From Casuarina equisetifolia (taxonomy: Eukaryota > Streptophyta > Magnoliopsida > Fagales > Casuarinaceae): DNA of 64,000 nt. Of this stretch, positions 12,698 to 24,394 are shown piece after piece (the stretch's first letter is position 1; every line of letters begins with the position of its first letter). The translations under genes were made by a program, and so were the position numbers. Location: positions 5,207,354-5,271,353 of the forward strand of contig CM052362.1 of NCBI GenBank assembly GCA_028551475.1. Direction: 5' to 3'. The notes beneath the pieces are model-generated. The model had not been told where the DNA came from. It searched no databases and saw nothing but the letters and a program-made list of their open reading frames with translations.

Positions 12698-13490
12698 TGT
12701 TCAGTGAATTTTAAATGCAAGTGAACATATTAAACAAGTACTATAATGATAAAAAAAATTGTATTATCCTACAGAGATTAGTGAATACTAGACTAATTAA
12801 GTATCAACAATGAATCAATCTTAAAATTTTTCTAACAAATCAAAAAAATAGTTGATGATGAATTAAAATTCATAATTTCCAAAACAAAATTTCAAGACTA
12901 ATTGAAGTTGAATCCAAGTAAGAAAAATCAATATGAAAAATATGTTAAAGCATTTGATTTCACCATAACTACTAAATATAAATTTTCATAATTTCTACTT
13001 ACAAGAATAAAAATACTTATGTGATAGCAGAACTTCCTAATTTATTTACTATCCTATGTCTAGGTATAGTAAACCTACTACATTTATTAATTTACTATAA
13101 TTTATGTGAATTGAAATAAATAAATGCATTAGGATTTATGAACATTCCTAGTTTACAATAAATCTTCTGATCATCTCATCACCAAAAGCCAAACAAACAA
13201 CATGATATATCTTTATCTATATTTAATTCATGGTTATATATTATGAGAAATAATTGTATATTATTATCTCTTAGTCTCAAACATACAGATCAAATCATTC
13301 AAGTAGTAGTCAATCACTTAAAAGTATTAAGCATAATAATATATAACTCACATGATCATAGTTAGGTTACATTGTTGCTCTAACAAAGGAAAATTAGAAC
13401 ATAATGAAACAACAAACCAAAATAATGATAGAAATTAAGTAAAACATCTTAAATTAAAGAAAAACAAAAAAATTGTCACCATATTATCTT
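12698..13490 (-). mobile_element. Truncated solo LTR in intron relic of WAK copy 1
   Basis: It starts TGTTCAGTGAAT, the reverse complement of the family's 3' end, right after AAGGG (12693-12697). The same insertion at the same site is complete in copy 3 (53262-54817). Homology to that copy stops after 13490, where copia B begins. The shared site shows it inserted before units 1 and 3 separated. Confidence 0.85.
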
Positions 13491-15090
13491 TTATTAAGTT
13501 TATATTTGGGCTGTTTATATGGCCCAACCCTTTTTCTTTTAGGCGCCAGGTTTGGGCCTATCCAACCCGGCCTAAAGGTGCCACGCGTTTATGTGTCACA
13601 TCTTCAACCAATTTCTATCGGAATAGGTTGATTTTTCTCCTTAATCAAGTAATTGCTATTTTCAGAAAGGAGAGAGCTTTTTCGAACTCGTCTTCGATCT
13701 TGGTCTCTTTAGAGGATTTTCTATTTCTTAGATGGTACTGGAGCCTACTTAAGGAATTCGTTTTCGTTCCGGTAAGCTTTTCTCTCCTTTTCATCCTTTT
13801 TTTGTTCTCTACCCCATTTAGAGCCAAAATAGGATTTTTTTTGTTTCGATAACTCAATTTAGAGACGATTTGTGTCTTCTTTTTTGTCCTTTTTTGGCCG
13901 ATTTCCACCTATTTACATCGATTCTCATCATTTTCTGGTCTTTTCCATCTTCCGCTGCGACCATCAGACGGAATCACGGCCGCAGCTCAAAATGGCACGT
14001 TTTGTCTAGGGTTACGGTTTTGCTCCCTAAACACACCGTTTTGGCCTAGGTTAGGGCCGTATTTAGGTCCTTTCCAAACACACCATTTTGTCACTTCAAA
14101 ATGGCGTGTTTTCCCTTTGGATTCTATCACGTTCCTAAACACACCATTTCACTAAACGGTTAAACAGCGCGTCTTGATTTAGGGTTAAGGTTTCCTTCCC
14201 TTAACTGCCCCATTTTGATCTAGGTTTTCCTCCCATTTTGCAAAACTCACCATTTTGTCCTACACAGTGTGTTTTCTCTTAGGGTTTGTTTTACGCAACT
14301 AAACACTCTGTTTCACTTAACCTTGCATGCACCATTTTGCTTTCAGTTTAAGTGCACCATTTTGCCGATTAGGGTTAAGGTTTCTCCATCCCCTTTCCTC
14401 CACACACTGTTTTACTAACAGTTAAGCGCACCGTTTTGCTTTAGGGTTAGGGTTTCTCAAACCCTAGGGTTCAATTTTCCCTTCTCCAAATGCTACGTTT
14501 GGCTGGTTCTTATGAGCACCGTTTCATTCACACGGAGCGCACCGTTTCCTTCAACGATTTGAACGCCCCGTTTTGCTCCAAATTGGACTTGTATTTAGGT
14601 CGCTCATCCAAGCTTGTTATTTCGAATCCCCACTTGGTTAGGTGACCAAAGGCATATTTTCTCGGTCGCCGCTTCCTGCCGTCGCCGTTATTGCCGTCGC
14701 CTATTTGTTGCCGATCCAGGCGGTCTTTACCGCCATTTCATCGCTTTTTCTCGGCTACCCTTTTCCGCTATTGTCATCAGCCATCTACCACTGTTTGTGG
14801 CTGTTTTCACCGTTGTTTCTCTTCGGCTACCAACCTCCGCCATCTGCCACTTATTGCTACCAACAATAAGTTTTTTGGCTAGTTTTCACTGCCATTTTTC
14901 ATCACGCCGCTTTTCGCCACTGTGGTCGGTCGTCTACCACTATTTATGGCCATATTTCACTGTGGTTTCTTTTTAGCCGCCGTCCATCGCCAACAGTTGC
15001 TGACTATCGCCAACAGTCGCCGTTCGCCACCACCAAATTTTCTTTGGCTGTTTTTCATTACCGTTTGTACCACTGCATATTTCTGCAGCC
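13491..15090 (+). other. Leader of copia B or captured sequence, origin unclear
   Basis: This 1.6 kb precedes the GAG start. It has a 5'-UTR look at 13620-13850, with TTTTCAG then an exon-like stretch then CCG|GTAAGC near 13770. It also has a CACCRTTTTG repeat array (14034-14580), plant telobox-like AGGGTTAGGGTTT near 14443, and a Pro/Leu-biased stretch (14640-15060) with a loosely repeated block of about 50 bp at 14780 and 14930. It may be the element's LTR and leader in decayed form, or host sequence picked up by it. The open frame at 14614-14976 shows no known domain. Confidence 0.45.
14034..14580 (+). repeat. Degenerate dispersed array of CACCRTTTTG
   Basis: The core CACC(A/G)TTTTG or a one-to-two-base variant recurs about a dozen times at irregular 30-60 bp spacing, for example at 14034, 14080, near 14249, near 14330, near 14354 and near 14428. 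Preceding bases are often GCG, GTG or ACA. Spacing is too uneven for a simple tandem satellite. Confidence 0.6.
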
Positions 15091-18000
15091 ATGAGCTCTA
15101 AATCGAAGACTTCCAAGCATGGACATTCAGCTGAAACACTGGATCTGCTTCACCTTGTTGCCAGCGATGTCTCTACTGTCGTTTTGGTTCCCCAACTTTT
15201 CACAAGATCTTTGGATTACTTCACTTAGAAGCACAAGATGCTCATTGCCCTTAGCTCTAGGGATAAGCTTGCTTTCTTGAATGGCAAGCTACCTAAGCCT
15301 ACCGATGATGACCCCTGGGCTGCTCCTTGGGATAAATGCAACCTAATTGTGCTATCTTGGTTGATGCACTCGTCTTCTCCTGAGATTACAAACTCGATTT
15401 CTATGAATCGTACTGCTAGTACTGCTTGGAAGATGTTGGAGACTAGTTATTCTAAAATTATGGGGACTCATTGTTATGATCTAGAACAACGAATTAGTGA
15501 AGTTAAGCAACAACCGAATGAACATGTCACCACATATTTTTCTTGCCTTAATGATCTTTGGGCTGAACTGGATAAGTGTCTCCCGACGATCAAATGCAAG
15601 TGTACAAAATGCACTTGCGATTTTTCAGCATTACTGATTGCTAAGCGAGAATCTAGACGGGTTGTTCACTTTCTTTTGGGTCTTCAACCTGTCTATACTA
15701 CTGTGTGCAGTAACCTCACTTCTCATACTACTATGCCCTCTCTGGATGAGATTTTTCTGATGATCACTAATGAAGAAAATCAACGTAGCTTGCACGTTGA
15801 TAATGACAAACTTGACTTATCTGCCTTTATAGTCCAGACTCCTCTATCACTTGCAAAGGGGTTTGGAACTAGTCGGCATGATAGTCGTTCTTCTACGACT
15901 GATACTTCGCGCTCTTCCTTTAGTGCTGGCTTTGGCCAAGGGGGGTCCAAGTCATTTTTTTATGATCATTGTCAACGTCCGGGTCATAATAAGGACAGAT
16001 GTTATCAGTTGGTTGGATATCCTAATCGTCTTAGAAATTCAAAAAAGAAAGGCAGTAACAATAGTTCAGCACATGCAGTGAGTACTGATTCTAAAGAGCA
16101 ATCCTCACTTGTTGTGAGTAATACTACCCCGGTGCAACACATTGCTCCTTCTAGCCAGAGTCTTACACCTAAGTAGTATCAGCAAGTGGTTCAGCTCCTT
16201 AGCCGCTTTAGGCCTATTGAGCCCATGGAAAACTTTGCATGTATTGTTTCTTCCTTACAAACTTCATCTTTATCTGATTGGTTAATTGACTCAGGGGCAA
16301 GTGACCACATTATGTGTGATCTCTCATGCATGGATAACATTAGGTCTTACACATCCAACCCTATTTGGGTCAAACTGCCTGATAATAATAGTATGGCAGT
16401 CACCCACATTGGGACTATTTGTATTTCACCTTCTGTCATACTTTATGACGTCTTATATGTGCCTACCTTTAAATGCAAGCTTTTGTTTGTTGCCAAATTT
16501 ACCTTTGATAATTCTTGTTAGGTCACTTTTTACCCCCATTTATGTTTCTTCTAGGACCGTATAACTGGGACGGTACTGGGACTGGGCAGGGCTGAATGTC
16601 ATCTATATCATCTAGTGTCTCCAATGGCTACCACAACGAATATTTTTTCCAAACTTGTTAAATCTTTTGAATTTAATGTTCCTAAGAGGGCTAACGTTTG
16701 TAGTAATACTATATTTAAGAACAATATTTTGAGTAATAAACAAATGCTATGGCATTGCCATTTTGTTCATTCTTCTTGTTATGCCTCTCCTAAAGTTTTT
16801 TGTCCAGTTTGTCCTTTAGCAAAACAGACGCGTCTTCCCTTTACTTCTCGCACTTCAAAGACATAATCTATCTTTGAGTTGGTTCATATTGACATATGGG
16901 GTCCACATAGGCACCCTAATCATGATGGTTCGCGTTATTTTATTACCATTGTTGATGATTTCTCTCGTGGTACTTGGGTGTATCTCATGTGATCCAAGGG
17001 TCAAGCTTTGCATTTTTTGCGTTCTTTCTTCCTTATGGTAGAAACCCAGTTTCACACTCACGTTCATAGGTTACACTCTAACAATGGGTTTGAGTTTTTT
17101 AGCCATGAGTGTGTCTCTTTCCTCCAGCTTCATGGCGTCCACCATGAAAGCTCATATGTCCATACACCCCAACAAAATAGGGTAGTCGAACGTAAACATT
17201 GACACATCCTTGATGTTGCCCGTGCCTTACGTTTTTAGGCTGACCTTCCTAATCATTATTGGAGAAAGTGTGTCTTGACTGCTACTCACATTATCAATTG
17301 TCTTCCTTCCCTGGTCATCGATGGGAAAACTCCTTTTTCCATCCTCTTTGGTAAAGCACCATGTGTCTCACACCTCAGGGTTTTTGGGTGCTTATGTTAT
17401 GTTACCATCATTCTACGTGAGGATAAATTTGCACCCCATGTTCACCCTTGCATTTTCATGGGATATCCTTTTTCACAGAAGGGCTATCAAGTTTTTGACC
17501 TTACCACCCGCACCTTTTCTGTTGCCCGTGATGTTGTGTTTCATGAGTCAATTTTTCCCTTTGCTCAGTCTCAATCACCCTTATCTATCCCTTCACCTAA
17601 TATTGACTCCTCTTTTGTCGTTTTGGATCCTGATCCCTATATTGTTCCGTGCAACACCGATTCTCCTCCTTCTCCACCACCTGTTGTTGCATCTTTGGTT
17701 TCACCCATTGTGAATCCTCCTCTTGTGACACCACCTACTGTGGAGTTACCCATTGTGGCGTCACTCACTCCGACGTCGCCCACTCTGACGCCGCCCACTC
17801 CGACGTCACCCATTACAGCATCACCCATTGTGGCTTTGCCCACTGCAGCGTCACCCATTCTGACATCGCCCACTGTGGCGTCACCCATTCTAACGTCGCC
17901 CACTGTGGCGTCGCCCACTACGGCGTCACCCACTATGGCGTTGCCCACTGCGGCATTGCCCCCTACGACATCATGCACTGTGGCGTCACCTCCAATCAAC

Positions 18001-18252
18001 TCTTATTTTCAGTGTTGCCTATCATTCCTATTTCACCTGTCTGACGTTCTCAACATGCATCCAAACCACCCATTTGGACTCAAGATTATCATTGTAACTT
18101 TGTAGTCTCCCTTTCTAATGGATCTCATTCCATGAGTCCCCGTGACATTCCATATTCCATTTCCCAATTCGTGACTCTTGGTAACTTATCTCCCACACAT
18201 CGAGCATTTATTACTTTGATATCTACCATTCGAGAGCCAATCTACTATCATG
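15091..18252 (+). pseudogene. Broken, 3'-truncated gag-pol of copia B
   Basis: The ATG at 15091 (GCCATGAGC) opens a GAG frame continuing from copia-type N-terminal sequence to a CCHC-like knuckle (about 15960-16000; its first Cys reads Tyr-Asp-His). Protease DSGASDH lies near 16290, the integrase Cys pair near 16802 and the core at about 16870-17400. Stops at 15226 and 16174, others near 16519 and later, and a 1-nt shift at about 17990-18040 break it. Apart from that shift, most of it stays in one frame. The second integrase catalytic Asp is Asn (17080-17082). Reverse transcriptase and RNase H are absent. It is inactive. Confidence 0.9.
17731..17985 (+). repeat. 15-bp minisatellite coding a pentapeptide, 17 units
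   Basis: Seventeen consecutive 15-bp units with the core TC(A/G)CCCACT-N-TGGCG fill the linker between integrase and reverse transcriptase of copia B. In frame they give five-residue repeats such as SPTVA, SPILT and LPTAA. No unit changes length, so the frame is kept throughout. Copia A has a Pro/Ser-rich linker here but no such array. Confidence 0.9.
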
Positions 18253-20720
18253 AGCAAGTATCTCTATAACGAGACTTAGTCCTGGATTTAAAAGGGGTGG
18301 AGAAATAGGTGTTGAGAACTAAAACAAGAATTTGAAAAAAAAAAAGCATGAAAGATATAGGGTGAGTCACTCAAGAAACATCTAGTCTTTTTATACATAC
18401 TCGAGGACATTCAATAAAATACCCCTATTCTATTTTTTGATGTGACACTTTTTGATAAACATTTAAAGTTTATATTCACGCGGTATTGATTTATTACCAA
18501 TTAGTGCTTAACATTTTTTTTTCTTTTAATAGGCAAAAGGGATGAAGAATGTGATGTCTCGAACCAGACCTTCGTTGTTTCTCTTCTAAGTGATTTTTAT
18601 TTCTTTTATAGGTTTAGTGGTGCAGAAACGTCGACCATTTGTTGCTTAAAGTAGTTATAATCAGAAAAAGTGCAACTTGCATAAGAGAGCTTATTTTACT
18701 CACGAAGCCTTTGGAATCTCGTCTGTTTTCTTCGTCTGTTGTCATTTCCTCGTGAGTCACCGTAGTTGTATTTTTCCATGCACGTCCCTAGTTGACAAGT
18801 CTCTGTGGAGCGTGTTCAAGACGACAGAAAAATTGGACCCCAATATTTCTTTACGGAGTATTCAATTATAGACGGAGGGAATATGAAGTTTACTTCATCT
18901 GATATGTTCTGGAATACTAAGTCCTAAAAATTTGATTTTATTAATGCAAATTTACGTTTTCATGAAAAAAGATTAAGTCTTATACTTATTAAGAGTGAAA
19001 TTTACGGATATTGGGTTTTTCAATAACAATATGTTTTAAAAGCAATTATATGTGTTTTAAGGATTGAAAATTACTCTCCAACTGAACATGCTCCGCGTGC
19101 TCTGATTTTTGCGAGAAAATTCAATCCTCCCGATGTAAAACAAGTCAACATAGTCAACATAGTCAACACAGACTTGAATAGCGGCCACCTCAGAATCAAC
19201 CTTTATCTCCTTGCCGACGCATTTGCTTTTGTAAAGTATGAACGTGACGTTGCATCAAACCAGATTGAAAAAAAAAAAGTAAGAAGGAAGTTTATGAGTG
19301 AAGACTTGGATTTCTGTATCCCATAGACAAAGGTTCGACCAGCAAGGACGAAGACCAGGCTTTGGAGTATGAAACACGTCTGGGCCTTGCCTCACTGACC
19401 ACTACTTAGTCCAAGTCTCCCAACAACTTTCCGCGCAAGACGCACGAAAGTGTAATAAAACTACAAAGCATTTAAGGCACACCTCCCCGTCAACAAGTTA
19501 GCAGTCAGCGGGGACGTAGACAGCTTCGTGCAGCTGCCTGTCCATTGAAGCTTCGCCCTTGCTAATCGGACCACACTACAGGAGTACTTCTACAAGCTAT
19601 AGAAATCTCCTTGTTCATCAACGTAGTTGCATTTTGTTGTGCACGTCTCCCGGTTGACAAGGCGACAGAAAAACGGGAAGAAGAAGTTCTCTTTGAAAAA
19701 TGAGTCTGAAACTTATAGACAGCTGAGGAGAATATTAATAGATAAAATTATCTTTTTATTTTCACGCTTAATTTTGATTTCACTCTTTGACAACCTGTAA
19801 CAATTATCGCAGGATGTTTTTGTTAGTTATACCCTCCTCTTTCCTTTTTTTCTTCCTCTCTCTCCAACCTTCTTACTGGCCGAGTGTCTCAACCATTGTG
19901 AAGAAGCGAGACTTAAATCATCTCATACTTTCATGTCTACTTTGCAAATAATAAAGCATATCAATCTCACGTCTTCTGCATCTAAAATTTTCCCTCTTTT
20001 TATCTGTTCTCTACAGTTTCTTTCCATGCATGTATCTTAATATTCCAATGTTTGAACCGTTTGGTCTTCGTCTATGAATAATTGATGCGATGTTATGTCT
20101 TGCAATAGTTATGGCGTAGTAGGTGACCAGTACGTGCCTGGTCAATAAATCGCTGTCGATGTTGCTTTGGAAAATGAGGGTCCAGTCGCAGCCGATTGAA
20201 TCAAGCTTTGGAAAATGTCCGGGAAAAGGGTGAAAAGACAAGGGAGAAAGTGACGGGAAGACCTTGACTAGAAATAATTATTTTTGAATTAAATAAAGGC
20301 AATGAAAAAGGAAAAGAGGAGAGTCATCGTTATCAGCACAATAACAAGGTACATTTTATAATTACGTAACGTGGAAGACTTAAATGATATCGGCGTTAAC
20401 CCCACTGCCAACGAGCTTGACTGATTCAACCAGCAGCTTATCCATATGTGCGGGTGAGGAAGAAACAAGGAAAAGGGGTGATAGAAATTATGGGTCAACA
20501 GCCCACTTCGAGGTTACATGAGTTGCATCTTTCTTAGTTTTCTTTTACATAAAACGAGAAATGGAACAGGTTGGCGGTACTTTATCTCAAAAGTAAATAA
20601 AGAGGAAGGTTATTTTTATGGGATCAAAATTAGGGATAAAACTTAGATAGTAATTGTAATAGTTAAAGGTTCTTTTAAGTTATTTCTAGGTATGAATTGA
20701 AAATTCAATGGTCTTGTGTG
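18253..20720 (-). other. Former WAK copy 1 upstream region (P1)
   Basis: It is nearly identical by eye to 56546-58695 upstream of copy 3, and more distant from 32790-34339 plus 39819-40250 upstream of copy 2. No coding frame stands out. Relative to copies 2 and 3, a stretch of about 35 bp is missing near 20366. It has no receptor exon to drive, because the deletion junction with copia B lies at its start. Confidence 0.75.
19144..19167 (-). promoter_or_regulatory. Cluster of three W-box-like cores
   Basis: GTCAAC occurs at 19144, 19153 and 19162, exactly 9 bp apart. On the gene's strand each contains TTGAC, the core bound by WRKY factors, which often control defence receptor genes. Copy 3 has only two (57433, 57442). 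The upstream region of the intact gene lacks this segment. Binding is inferred from the motif only. Confidence 0.45.
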
Positions 20721-23130
20721 ATTTGAAAGTTGTCATAATGATCAAAAGAAAGAAATTATTATAATGAGAAAAAGAAAGAATTGGGAGTTTCATTTAATTT
20801 TCTCCTGCTTTGAGATAAAGCGAAAATTAAGATTTCTTCTACCCCATGGGGTTCCCGTAATATTTACTGATATATTGCATGGTCTTTTCCTTGGTTCTTC
20901 CTCTATCCAAACACAACCAGTCCACCAGTAGACAATTTTTTATCGATTATCGCAAAGTTTTATTTTATGAATTAAATGACTATTGTGTCTAATGTATGAA
21001 AAGTGTTATAGGCTTAGTTCTTTTGGAGAATATTGGCCATCCAATATTATCATGGCTTTCTCTATCGAGTTGGCGTCAATACAGATGCTAAAGTCTACAC
21101 ATTGCTAAAAAGTTTTAAGATATGTCACAAATAGAATCAGATACTCCATATTATTGAGTTGAATTCCTTTTATTATGTACAATGCTTACCTAAAAAAATG
21201 AAAGACACCTTGGAAATTAAAGTATATCATTCACTAGCATCTATTCTTGATCCTTATATAAGCAAATGTGCAACATGTCTATCTAAGGGGAAATGTAATT
21301 GCGAACTATCTTGACAATTATAGGCATATAATTTTTTTTTAAAAAAAAAAGACTTTTTGACCTGCCTAATTTACTGCTCCATCTATACTTAATTGTTTTT
21401 ATGGAGGATCAATTATGCTTAGGTAATTATATGCCATTATAGAATTAAACATATTTGTTGCCCAATATATTTCATGCTTTTATTTTTGTGTTTTGTGCGG
21501 TAGCTTGATATATGACATTTCACCATTTTCAAAAGGTTAGGCTTACACCCTACTCTTTATACTTATATGAAATATGGTTATTACTTCCAAACTTATTTTG
21601 CATAAAGAGAATAATAAGATTTCTTTTGCCCCCGTAAAGTTTGTTAAGGATGCTTCAATTTATTCCACATCGGAAAGAGAGAACATGATCCTAAGCCTTA
21701 TAAGTAATGGGTATCCCCTTTCTCTTAAGACACCTTTTAAGGATGATTAAAGAACCAATCAATATGTTATCAATGTTGTGTGACTCCATACTTGATAGAA
21801 TTCCCTCCACATCCTTCATTTGTTCACCTATGTGAAGGCAATTTTTTATTGATTATCATAAAGTTTTGATTTTATCAACTAAATGATTATTATGTCTAAT
21901 GTATGGAAATATTTATAGGGCTAGTTCTTTTGGAGAATATTGCCCATCAAATGTGCATACTAATGCTTAAAGACCCATCAAGGTGAACGTATCTTTGACA
22001 CCTAGACTCTTCTATCTTCCTTTTTCTTTTGTGTCTTCTTTCGTTGTTCTCTTTATCTATTGCTCATATTCCAGTTTGTGTTTTCTCCTTGTAGAAAGTC
22101 ACAGCGACAGTTCCGTCATTTTTTTGTTCTTGGTCTTTTAACGCCGCATTTAGACCAAAAGCAGCACCATTAATTTTATTACCACTAAATTGATTTCGTA
22201 CATATCATATAAGGATGTTTCAATCAAGATCTGAATTGTAGTGTGATTCGTGAATGCCTGAAAGGAGTAGATCTACAATCGGTGACTTCAAAAGTAGTCC
22301 ATTTTAAAGTTGGAAATAAGAAAACAATTAGATAATTACCCTTGGCTTTCAATCCCCTATGAAAAATGAGATTTCAAAGTTTTTTTGAAATATTTTCATT
22401 TTTAGACCGTTTTCGAATTAGTTCAATCAATTATATTATCCCTTCAGATTTTAACAAAAGCCACATAAATGTCAATAATAATTTTTGCTATTTAAAAGAA
22501 AAATGTTTAAAAAGAAGCATAAACTAAAATTTAGGAAACAAGACATGGTTTGATATAGGACAATTCAAGGTTAATATGAAGCAAATTTGTAAAATTAAAA
22601 TTAATGAAAAATAAATGAATTTTAGCCATGACAAAGTTGATCTTCTACTATCACTTCTAGCATACAAGTTGATAGATATGATTCTTTTTTTATTTTTTCT
22701 TTTTTAAGAAGTAGGAGCAATATTCTAATAAATTTGATTAATAATATTAAGGACGAATGTAATAAACATACCTTGTACAGTTATAAAAGGTAAGACATAA
22801 GCTTGACCCTCACAAAATAAACTCACCACAACTAGTATTACAATCTAAACAATGTAAATATTATTAAAGGTGGCATATAGACCTAACCTTACGGAGAAAC
22901 CTTTTTTTTTTCTTTTTCACTTTGTGTTTTGTTTGGAGAGTTCTTATAATATTTTGTTAGTACATTCTAGATCTTTAGTGATAGATTTTAGTTTTGTATC
23001 AAAATGCAAGTCTAATCCGAGTTTGATATATATTTATGCCAAAAAGACTTAATATTAGAACTTCTTTTAATTATATCTCTTTCCCTTTGCATCAACTACC
23101 TTTAAAAGTTTTATATTATAGTAAAAAGTA
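20721..23130. other. Spacer Y, copy 1, first part
   Basis: It aligns with 40251-43380 in unit 2. No gene is recognised. A block of roughly 200 bp recurs imperfectly within it (about 20850-21060 and 21840-21960). A T9A10 run (21332-21350) is unique to this copy. A short LTR-like signature (CCACATCGGAAAGAG...CTTATAAG, near 21660) hints at an old small LTR element. Confidence 0.6.
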
Positions 23131-23692
23131 TTAGGTATAATGGCCAACCAAGAAAAGAAGGGGGAGGGTGTTGAATTGGTTGTTTAGCTCAAGCTTATTA
23201 ATTCGGCTTCTTCAAACACAACAAACTCAAGCAACACACTAAGTAGCAAGATAAACAACAAACTAAAACAATAATGGATAGCAAACACAAACATAAGATT
23301 TACCATATTAGTTTGACACTCACACCTACTTGTACTGTCTTCTTCCTTCAACTCAACCAGTTGAAGTCCACTTTATTCACTAATTATGAGAAAACATTCT
23401 CCTAATCCTTCCAATTCCAACTCAAAGGAATCACAGAACTTTAAGGTTACAATCAAAGATTATCTCAACCTTATTATAAGAGCAAATCTCTAAATAATAT
23501 ATAGTTTATGCGGGATATTGCTAATCATAAAGCTTATTAAAGATATAGAACACTAATCCAAGCTTTAATCACAAAACTCCCAAATTTTAGGAAGTTAGGA
23601 TTTTGAATTTATAACAGATTTTATGTGCAAATAATAGTTAGAGTTCAATTAACACATAAACAAGTGTATACAAAAGTATATAATCATAAGAA

Positions 23693-23784
23693 TATGATCT
23701 TTAATGAGAAAGTAGATTAATATGATCTTTAATGAGAAAGTAGATTAATATGATCTTTAATGAGAAAGTAGATTGGTATGATCT
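23693..23784 (+). repeat. 28-bp tandem repeat, three full units plus partial
   Basis: Units begin TATGATCTTTAATGAG at 23693, 23721 and 23749, and the array ends with a partial TATGATCT at 23777-23784. The first two units are identical. The partial unit is also the left target duplication of the adjoining LINE fragment. Confidence 0.9.
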
Positions 23785-24394
23785 AATTTGGAATGGTGGG
23801 ATTTGCAAGCATAACTTTATTGGATGGGTAGTTTGTCATGATTGATTTTCTACAGTAGAGAGAATGGTACAATGACTTCCTACAATTAACCAATACCGTG
23901 ATTTTTGTCAAGCTCAAGTAGAAAACAAGTGTCATCTCTTTTTTGAATGTCCTTGCACAATGTTGATTTGGAAGAATATCTTTACTCAAAATGGAATTCG
24001 ACGTCACATCAGAGGATGGAATGAAAAATTAAAATGGATGATTAAAGCATTTAAAGGTAAAGATCTAGTTGTAAAACTTATTAAAATATCATTTTTAGCT
24101 TGTATTTATTGCATATGGGCATAAAGGAATAGAAGAAGATTTCAAAATATATTAGTTGACATTTCAATCTTGTTAGATAAAGTAAGGAAAATTGTATGAG
24201 GGAGAGCTTTTCTGCTTTACAATATCAAACCCTCACAAGGTAATGTCTTTTTTAGTGAGATATGGATGCTTTCAACCTTTATTTTTTCTTACTCTTAACT
24301 TATTTTTGAAAATTGTTGTAATACTGGGGTATGTCCATGTGCTTTTATATATTATATTCTATTAATGCAACTTACATTAAAAATTAAAAAAAAA
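23785..24394 (+). mobile_element. 5'-truncated LINE with zf-RVT remnant and A-tail
   Basis: TATGATCT flanks it on the left (23777-23784) and right (24395-24402), and an A-rich tail precedes the right copy. A translated stretch at about 23900-24230 reads CQAQVENKCHLFFECPC and then WKNIF, the Cys/His pattern of the zf-RVT domain at the C-terminus of plant LINE reverse transcriptases. Later stops (for example near 24121) break it. Confidence 0.85.

Larger units (their letters stand above)
13491..18252 (+). mobile_element. Ty1/copia retrotransposon B, 3' half deleted
   Basis: A relative of copia A with a long leader (13491-15090), GAG, protease, integrase and the first residues of the reverse-transcriptase region. 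It stops abruptly after the motif IREPIYYHE; in copia A the same motif (at about 2580) runs on into reverse transcriptase. From 18253 the sequence matches 56546 onward, which is the WAK copy 3 upstream region. Reverse transcriptase, RNase H and the 3' LTR are therefore lost in a deletion that also removed WAK copy 1 exons 1 and 2. I could not find a TG...CA LTR edge or a tRNA-Met primer site at the left, so the left limit is set only by where homology with copy 3 ends. Confidence 0.85.

Noticed and set aside
17637..17999. Gly/Val/Asp-rich minus-strand frame opposite copia B
   Set aside because: It is the antisense shadow of the 15-bp minisatellite. Any repeat with no stop in one frame tends to be open on the other strand too.
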